Assembly: GCA_050874585.1 (NCBI GenBank) | Contig: JBNMKZ010000019.1 | Coordinates: 1 to 39,104 of the forward strand | Direction of reading: 5' to 3' | DNA from: UBA1067 sp050874585 | GTDB taxonomy: Bacteria; Verrucomicrobiota; Kiritimatiellia; RFP12; UBA1067 | Length of the DNA: 39,104 nt | Shown: positions 34,296-39,104 of the stretch, piece after piece | Numbering within the stretch: the stretch's first letter is position 1 | How the letters are laid out: each line of letters opens with the position of its first letter | Made by a program: the position numbers and the translations under genes | The notes under the pieces: generated by a model | Seen by the model: only the letters and a program-made list of their open reading frames with translations | Databases searched by the model: none | What the model was told of the DNA's origin: nothing

Positions 34296-34974
34296 GGCGC
34301 TTACCTCCTTCACGGTCACCACGACGTTCGCCCCGAGGAGCGCGCGGCTGGAAACCATCCTTCTTGCAGATCCAAACCTTGATTCCGATCTTGCCGGCGG
34401 TCGTGTTCGCCTCGGCGAAACCGTAGTCGATGTTCGCACGCAGCGTGTGCAGCGGAACCTTGCCCTCGCGGGACCACTCGACGCGCGCGATTTCCGCGCC
34501 GTTGATACGGCCACCCGCATGAACCTTGATTCCGTCCACGCCCATGTCCATCGCAACCTTCATCGCACGCTTCATGGCGCGCTTGAGGGCGATACGGCGC
34601 TCAAGCTGCTGGGCAATGCCCTCGGCAACGAGCTGGGCATCCGCGTCGGCACCCTGGACTTCCTTGATCTCAAGATAGACTTCCTTCTTGGTCATCTTCT
34701 CAAGTTCGGCGCGAATCGCCTCGACATCACCGCCCTTGCGGCCGATGATAACGCCCGGACGGGCGCTGAAGAGGGTCACGCGCACACGATTTGCATAACG
34801 CTCGATCAGAACCTTCGAGATGCCGGCCTCGGCGAGCTTCGCCTTGACGACCTTGCGGATCTCCTGGTCCTCAATCAGGTACGCGCCGAACGTCTTCTTG
34901 GGCGCGAACCAACGGCTGCCCCAGGCGTGGTTGACGCCGATGCGGAAACCGATAGGATTGACTTTCTGTCCCAT
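34279..34974 (-). CDS. rpsC: 30S ribosomal protein S3
   Basis: 231 residues; MGQKVNPIGFRIGV, a KH domain with VIIGRKGGDVEAIR, and the C-terminal half NTTAGKIGIKVWICKKD. It forms the mRNA entry channel. The C-terminus is extended with RGERRGDREGGKRH. Start overlaps the rplV stop as TAATG. Confidence 0.97.
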   Translation of the reverse strand: MGQKVNPIGFRIGVNHAWGSRWFAPKKTFGAYLIEDQEIRKVVKAKLAEAGISKVLIERYANRVRVTLFSARPGVIIGRKGGDVEAIRAELEKMTKKEVYLEIKEVQGADADAQLVAEGIAQQLERRIALKRAMKRAMKVAMDMGVDGIKVHAGGRINGAEIARVEWSREGKVPLHTLRANIDYGFAEANTTAGKIGIKVWICKKDGFQPRAPRGERRGDREGGKRHAAHA

Positions 34975-35324
34975 TACTTCGTCTCCTTCTTGGCGTCGGT
35001 GAGGACAACCTTGCAGTGGCAGAGGCGGCGGGCGATCGGGTGAGCCGAGCCACGGGCCGTCGGCCAGTAACGACGCATACGAGTGGATTCGTCGAACACG
35101 CAGAGCTTCACGAGAAGTTCGCCCGGTTCGGCAACGCCATTGTTGTTCTTCGCATTCGCGATTGCGCTCAGAATCGTCTTGCGGAGAATCTCAGCCGCCT
35201 TCTTGGGCGAGAACTCGACGACCTTGAGCGCCTCCGAGGCCTTGAGGCCCTGGCAGGCACGCGCCAGCGGACGGCCCTTGAAGGCCGACATGCGCGCATT
35301 GCGGGTGATGGAGATGACTTCCAT
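34974..35324 (-). CDS. rplV: 50S ribosomal protein L22
   Basis: 116 residues. The extended loop near the peptide tunnel carries MRRYWPTARGSAHPIARRLCH, a variant of the usual RxxPRARGRA stretch where macrolide resistance mutations are known. It lies 13 bases after rpsS. Confidence 0.96.
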   Translation of the reverse strand: MEVISITRNARMSAFKGRPLARACQGLKASEALKVVEFSPKKAAEILRKTILSAIANAKNNNGVAEPGELLVKLCVFDESTRMRRYWPTARGSAHPIARRLCHCKVVLTDAKKETK

Positions 35325-35337
35325 TGCTTATATCTCC

Positions 35338-35619
35338 TTACTTCTTTTCAACCTTCGCGGCGGAATTGCCGTGCGCCTTGAACGTGCGCGTCGGGGCGAA
35401 TTCGCCGAGCCGGTGACCGACCATGTTTTCGGTGATGAAGATCGGCATGTGCTGCCGTCCGTTGTGAATCGCGAACGTAAGGCCGACGAAATCCGGAAGC
35501 ACCATCGAACGACGGCTCCACGTCTTGATCGGCTGCTTCTTTCCGCTCGCCTGCATCTTTTCGACCTTGCGGAGGAGGCTCTCCTCCACGTACGGTCCCT
35601 TCTTGAGAGAACGCGACAT
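35338..35619 (-). CDS. rpsS: 30S ribosomal protein S19
   Basis: 93 residues; MSRSLKKGPYVEESLLRKVE and GHRLGEFAPTRTFKAHG are diagnostic. It lies 3 bases after rplB. Confidence 0.97.
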   Translation of the reverse strand: MSRSLKKGPYVEESLLRKVEKMQASGKKQPIKTWSRRSMVLPDFVGLTFAIHNGRQHMPIFITENMVGHRLGEFAPTRTFKAHGNSAAKVEKK

Positions 35620-35622
35620 GTG

Positions 35623-36447
35623 TTATTTCCTCCTCTTGACAATGACCTTGTCGGACGCCTTCCTCTTCGGACGCGTCTTGCCGCCCTTGGCGAGCTGACC
35701 CCACGGGGAACGCGGATGCGAACCACCAGACGTACGGCCTTCGCCGCCGCCCATCGGGTGATCGACAGGGTTCATGGCAACGCCGCGCACCGTCGGACGG
35801 ATGCCGAGATAACGCTTGCGGCCAGCCTTGCCGAGCTTGATCGAACCCCAGTCCTTGTTGCCGACCGAGCCAACGCAGGCGAGGCAACGACCGTTGAACA
35901 TGCGGATTTCGCCGGACGGCATCTTCAGCGTCACGACATTTCCGTCACGCGCCATAATCTGGCAGGAGTTGCCGGCCGAACGAGCGACCTTCGCGCCCTC
36001 GCCAGGAACGAGCTCAACCGCGTGGACCATGAGACCGAGCGGGATCTTCGCCAGCGGGAGGCAGTTGCCAACCGTCGCCTCAGCGTTCGGTCCGTTCAGG
36101 ACCTTCATGCCGGGCTTGAGGCCCTCGGGGGCAAGGATGTAACTCTTCACGCCATCGGCATACTCAATGAGAGCCAGGTAGGCGCTACGGGTCGGATCGT
36201 ACGCGATGTCCTTGACCGTCGCCTCGACGTCAAACTTGTTGCGCTTGAAGTCGACGAGACGCAGACGCTGCTTCGCGCCGCCGCCATGGTGACGCGTCGT
36301 GATGCGGCCCTGGTTGTTGCGGCCAGCCGTCTTGCGCACGGCCTTGGTCAGCGACTTGACCGGGCGCTTCTCGGTGATTTCCTCGAACGAGGCGGAAACG
36401 CGGAAGCGCATTCCCTCGCTACGAGCCTTGTAGGTTTTAAGTGCCAT
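35623..36447 (-). CDS. rplB: 50S ribosomal protein L2
   Basis: 274 residues. The peptidyl-transferase-proximal loop reads MNPVDHPMGGGEGRTSGG and keeps the His of VDHP that is important in E. coli. GRNNQGRITTRHHGGGAKQ and SAGNSCQIMARDGN are further family markers. Confidence 0.98.
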   Translation of the reverse strand: MALKTYKARSEGMRFRVSASFEEITEKRPVKSLTKAVRKTAGRNNQGRITTRHHGGGAKQRLRLVDFKRNKFDVEATVKDIAYDPTRSAYLALIEYADGVKSYILAPEGLKPGMKVLNGPNAEATVGNCLPLAKIPLGLMVHAVELVPGEGAKVARSAGNSCQIMARDGNVVTLKMPSGEIRMFNGRCLACVGSVGNKDWGSIKLGKAGRKRYLGIRPTVRGVAMNPVDHPMGGGEGRTSGGSHPRSPWGQLAKGGKTRPKRKASDKVIVKRRK

Positions 36448-36461
36448 TTTCTTCTCGCTCC

Positions 36462-36740
36462 TTAGACCTGCTCAATGCGCTCGCCAGCCTTGACGGTGAC
36501 AATCGCCTTCTTCCAGGTCGGTTCCACGGTCGCACGGCGGGTGCCGCGGATGTACTTGAGACCGCCCTTCATGTTGGCGGTGCGAACCGCGAGGACGTGC
36601 ACGCCGAACTTCTTCTCGACGGCAACCGCAATCTCGGGCTTGCGGGCATCACGCGCAACTTCGAGCGCATAACGATTCTCGAGTGCGAGTTTCGTGCCCT
36701 TCTCGGTGATCAAGACCTTCTTGATGATTTCTTTCGCCAT
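36462..36740 (-). CDS. rplW: 50S ribosomal protein L23
   Basis: 92 residues. KKVLITEKGTKLALENRYALEV and GLKYIRGTRRATVEPTWKKAIV are typical. L23 is the dock for trigger factor and signal recognition particle at the tunnel exit, normally beside L29, whose gene is missing from this operon. Confidence 0.96.
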   Translation of the reverse strand: MAKEIIKKVLITEKGTKLALENRYALEVARDARKPEIAVAVEKKFGVHVLAVRTANMKGGLKYIRGTRRATVEPTWKKAIVTVKAGERIEQV

Positions 36741-36752
36741 GACTTCAGCTCC

Positions 36753-37346
36753 TTACTTGGCGATTCGCGCCATGAGTGCATCGAAGCCGGCCTTGTCGCA
36801 GACGAGCTTGCGGTTCGCGAGAACGGCGTACACGTCGAGCGCCTGGGCGGTCGAGTAGTCGATGCGGGGGAGGTTGGAGGTGACGAGCACGACCGTGTCA
36901 TCGACGTCCTTCTGGACGATGATGGCGGTGCGGTCGACGCCGAGCTTCTTGAGCAGCGCGACCATGAGCTTCGTCTTCGGGGCCTCGAACTTGAACTCGT
37001 CGAGGACAATCACGTCACCCGCGACAATCTTATCCGAAAGGGCGCGCGCAAACGCGAGCTTCATCACCTTCTTGTTAATCTTCTGGGAGTAGTCACGCGG
37101 CTTCGGGCCGTGCGCCACACCACCGCCGCGCCACACGGGCGACTGACGGAAACCGGCGCGGGCGTTACCCGTACCCTTCTGCTTCCAGGGCTTCTTGTTC
37201 GAGCCGGCGACCTCGCCCTTGCCCTTCGTCGAAGCCGTACCCGCACGCATCGCGTTGCGAATCGCGGTGACCGCATCCTTAACGGCCTGCGCACCCTTGT
37301 CGAGCGTCAGGAGGGACTGGTCGACGTTGATATCGATCTTTTCCAT
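36753..37346 (-). CDS. rplD: 50S ribosomal protein L4
   Basis: 197 residues. The tunnel loop is KKPWKQKGTGNARAGFRQSP, then VWRGGGVAHGPKPRDYS. In E. coli L4 represses its own operon by binding the leader; the long leader before rpsJ could be a target. It lies 2 bases after rplC. Confidence 0.97.
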   Translation of the reverse strand: MEKIDINVDQSLLTLDKGAQAVKDAVTAIRNAMRAGTASTKGKGEVAGSNKKPWKQKGTGNARAGFRQSPVWRGGGVAHGPKPRDYSQKINKKVMKLAFARALSDKIVAGDVIVLDEFKFEAPKTKLMVALLKKLGVDRTAIIVQKDVDDTVVLVTSNLPRIDYSTAQALDVYAVLANRKLVCDKAGFDALMARIAK

Positions 37347-37348
37347 GA

Positions 37349-38017
37349 TTACTTAGCCCCCTTCTTCGCCTTCGCGGCGAGAACGTTGTTCTTGAGGGAC
37401 TTGCGCACGAACACGATGCCGTTGCGGGCACCGGGAATCGAACCCTTGACGAGCAGCGCATTGTCCTCAGGGCGAACCTGAACGACCTCAAGGTTCATCG
37501 CCTTGCGGTTCACGTCACCCATGTGGCCGGGCATCTTCTTGCCCTTTTCAATCCAACCGGGGAGGTCGCGGGCCGCCAAGCCACCGGTGCGGCGCTTCGA
37601 GTGACCACCGTGGGTCATGTTGCCGCCGGCGAAGCCGTAGCGCTTGAGAACGCCCGCAAAGCCCTTGCCCTTCGTCACGCCCGTCACGTCGACATACTTG
37701 ACGCCCTCGAAGTTCGAGACCGTCACATTGTCGCCGACCTTGAGCGCGGCATCCGACTCTTCCATCGCGAACTCGCGCAGAACGCGCATCGCCTGGACGC
37801 CGGCCTTCTCGAAGCGGGCGCGAACCGGCTTCGTGAGACGCTGGGGCTTCTGGGGACCAAAGCCAATCTGGGCGGCCACATAGCCGTCCTTTTCAAGGGT
37901 CTTGAGCTGCACAACCGGGCAGGGACCGACTTCGATCACGGTCACGCACGTGCGCTTGCCGTTCTCGTCGTAGACCTGGGTCATGCCGATCTTCTTACCA
38001 ATCAAACCTTCCATCAC
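37349..38017 (-). CDS. rplC: 50S ribosomal protein L3
   Basis: 222 residues. IGKKIGMTQVYDENGKRTCVT begins it and the loop GGHSKRRTGGLAARDLPGW/KGKKMPGHMG reaches the peptidyl transferase centre. It lies 8 bases after rpsJ. Confidence 0.97.
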   Translation of the reverse strand: MMEGLIGKKIGMTQVYDENGKRTCVTVIEVGPCPVVQLKTLEKDGYVAAQIGFGPQKPQRLTKPVRARFEKAGVQAMRVLREFAMEESDAALKVGDNVTVSNFEGVKYVDVTGVTKGKGFAGVLKRYGFAGGNMTHGGHSKRRTGGLAARDLPGWIEKGKKMPGHMGDVNRKAMNLEVVQVRPEDNALLVKGSIPGARNGIVFVRKSLKNNVLAAKAKKGAK

Positions 38018-38025
38018 GCACCCCC

Positions 38026-38334
38026 TTAGACCTTGATGGTGATGTCAACGCCCGCCGGAAGATTGAGCTTCTTGAGCTCATCAATCGTCTGGGAGGTCGG
38101 ATTGACGATGTCGAGAAGACGCTTATGCGTGCGCATCTCGAACTGGTCCATGGACTTCTTGTCGACGTTCGGTGAACGGTTCACCGTAAAACGCTCGACG
38201 CGGGTCGGCAGAGGAATCGGGCCGACAACCTGCGCACCCGTTCCGCGGGCCGTGTCGATGATTCCACCGACGGCCTGATCCAGCACACGATAGTCGTATG
38301 CCTGGAGGCGGATGCGTACTCTTTGCTGCTGCAT
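38026..38334 (-). CDS. rpsJ: 30S ribosomal protein S10
   Basis: 102 residues; begins MQQQRVRIRLQAYDYRVLDQ and keeps VGPIPLPTRVERFTVNRSPN with MRTHKRLLDI. First gene of the operon; AAAGGAAA lies 10 bases before ATG 38334. The S12/S7/fusA/tuf genes that often precede it are not in the window. Confidence 0.98.
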   Translation of the reverse strand: MQQQRVRIRLQAYDYRVLDQAVGGIIDTARGTGAQVVGPIPLPTRVERFTVNRSPNVDKKSMDQFEMRTHKRLLDIVNPTSQTIDELKKLNLPAGVDITIKV

Positions 38335-38583
38335 CTCTTGATGTTTCCTTTAGTTTTCTGTTCATTTACCTGCATTTTGACGACCTCACTCTCGGCGGAC
38401 TTCACCCGAAGTCGCCGCCGGAAGCCCAATTGCCTGCGGCCTCGCGTGCGGTTGTGTCTCAACGCAGTCCTCTCCTTAAAAGGAAGTCGCCCACGGATGC
38501 AATCGCAACCGCGGGCGAACCCAGCGGTCACGACGCGACGGGATTCACTCGCCCGTATCGCGACCCTCCTCTTTCGAAGATTG
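38335..38583 (-). promoter_or_regulatory. Long structured leader of the ribosomal operon
   Basis: About 249 transcribed bases before rpsJ. An 11-bp stem with a two-base bulge lies at 38393-38420 (CGGCGG-CG-ACTTC with GAAGTCCGCCG, loop GGGT). Farther 5' a strong Shine-Dalgarno sequence AAGGAG lies 9 bases before a TTG (38462) opening an Arg-rich frame that runs out of phase into rpsJ; CTTCC just before it could mask the AAGGAG. Leaders of this length in S10 operons are often sites of feedback by a ribosomal protein such as L4. No sequence match is claimed. Confidence 0.5.
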
Positions 38584-38589
38584 TCGGAT

Positions 38590-38598
38590 AGTATACCA
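38590..38598 (-). promoter_or_regulatory. Promoter of the ribosomal protein operon
   Basis: TGGTATACT on the minus strand, the same extended -10 form as other promoters in the window; predicted start about 38583. Confidence 0.65.
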
Positions 38599-38932
38599 AA
38601 TTTCGGGATACCGCGCAAGGGGGCCCAGAATTGGAAAATTGTAAAACCGAATGGGTCAGCGAAAGAGGAAAGGAAGATGACAGGGAAGAAGGAGCCGGAC
38701 CACCCCATGGGGCGGCCCGCGCCGCCGGAAAGAGAATGCCCACGGCACCCGGAAATCGTGTACAATGGTAGCCCATACACACGAAAGGCGGACGCCGTGA
38801 GCACGAGAAAGCAGGCCCTACACAAGGCCCCGGGTACAGGCTGACCGACCGGGAGCGCACGATTCTCGCGGCGACAACATGAATCGACGCGAAAACACCC
38901 ATCACAAACGGGAATTTTTACGATTATAGAAG
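38599..38932. other. Gene-free region upstream of the ribosomal operon
   Basis: No gene is supported. Open frames on both strands (38323-38844 plus, 38528-38905 minus) have no recognisable composition and run across the rpsJ leader and promoter. A plus-strand TGTACAAT at about 38762 could be a weak -10 box, but nothing convincing follows it. Confidence 0.5.
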
Positions 38933-39104
38933 GTGGAGAGGCCGATCTCCACGGGTGGAGACCAGCAGGAGAACGGGAAAGCACCTTAGTCCTTTGCACA
39001 AACCACTAAGGTGCTTTGATCAAACCACCTTAGTCCTTTGATGAAAGCACCTTAGTCCTTTCCCTTTAGGTTGCGCAACCTCGACCCTTCGGGTTGCGCA
39101 TCCC
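38933..39104. repeat. 22-bp-phased array of palindromic units
   Basis: Dyad centres lie at 38942.5, 38986.5, 39008.5, 39030.5, 39052.5, 39074.5 and 39097.5, that is, one 22-bp grid with one unit (38964.5) not symmetric and the last step 23. Unit families change along the grid: GTGGAGA/TCTCCAC (with GTGGAGA again at 38955, 22 bp on), four copies of the AAAGCACCTTAGTCCTTT type starting at 38978, 39000, 39022 and 39044 of which the second is inverted, then AGGTTGCGCAACCT and GGGTTGCGCATCCC. The first and second copies of the main family can pair over 13 bp (38978-38990 with 39005-39017). The window ends inside the last unit. Confidence 0.8.

Noticed and set aside
38323..38844. 173-residue plus-strand frame beside rpsJ
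   Set aside because: It crosses the ribosomal leader and promoter in antisense, shows no motif and has shadow-like composition.
38978..39061. CRISPR array
   Set aside because: The period is only 22 bp, all units belong to the same family, one is inverted and there are no unique spacers or cas genes.

Overview
The window looks like a piece of a GC-rich Gram-negative chromosome, probably from the Planctomycetes-Verrucomicrobia-Chlamydiae side of the tree (Kiritimatiellota or Lentisphaerota would fit). That placement is inferred from an LptF/G permease, several Sec and Tat signal peptides, secreted sugar-active proteins, a RhaT-type transporter, a DUF3127 protein and the gene order. No marker was searched. 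Almost every gene lies on the minus strand; luxS is the only clear plus-strand gene.

Layout from high to low coordinates, which is the direction of transcription. (1) 38.6-29.9 kb is an S10/spc ribosomal protein operon, rpsJ to rplO, 20 genes. The genes for L29 and L30 are absent from their usual places and the operon stops after rplO with a terminator, so secY does not follow. (2) 29.8-28.9 kb holds a hotdog thioesterase and the convergent luxS. (3) 28.8-21.0 kb is one long operon: a cupin-HTH regulator, accD, accA, yceD (DUF177), rpmF, plsX, leuS, a thyX-like gene and gph. It joins fatty acid precursor supply to translation and nucleotide genes. (4) 20.9-15.2 kb holds a ManA-type isomerase, then a Tat-exported TIM-barrel protein, an exported trimmed LacZ-type beta-galactosidase and pyrD. 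(5) 15.2-8.1 kb holds lptG, five pilin-like or Tad-like proteins that share an MR(x)GQ processing motif, an M24 peptidase, rhaT and rsmB. (6) 8.1-0.4 kb holds a DUF3127 protein with an SSB-like tail, then a chain of exported proteins of unknown function (beta-propeller, an AT-rich protein, two tandem paralogs) coupled to prmC, a DUF486 membrane protein and trmL.

Two patterns stand out. First, nine promoters share an extended -10 box (TGnTATAAT, without a recognisable -35). At four genes (luxS, ybgC, manA, lptG) the box sits so that transcription should begin at or within about two bases of the start codon, and those genes lack a Shine-Dalgarno sequence. Second, both gene-free ends of the window carry short arrays of imperfect palindromes placed on a 22-bp repeat period. 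The sequences differ from array to array, but the spacing, the dyad form and the mix of inverted and direct units are shared. I do not recognise this element family; it is the best candidate here for something undescribed.
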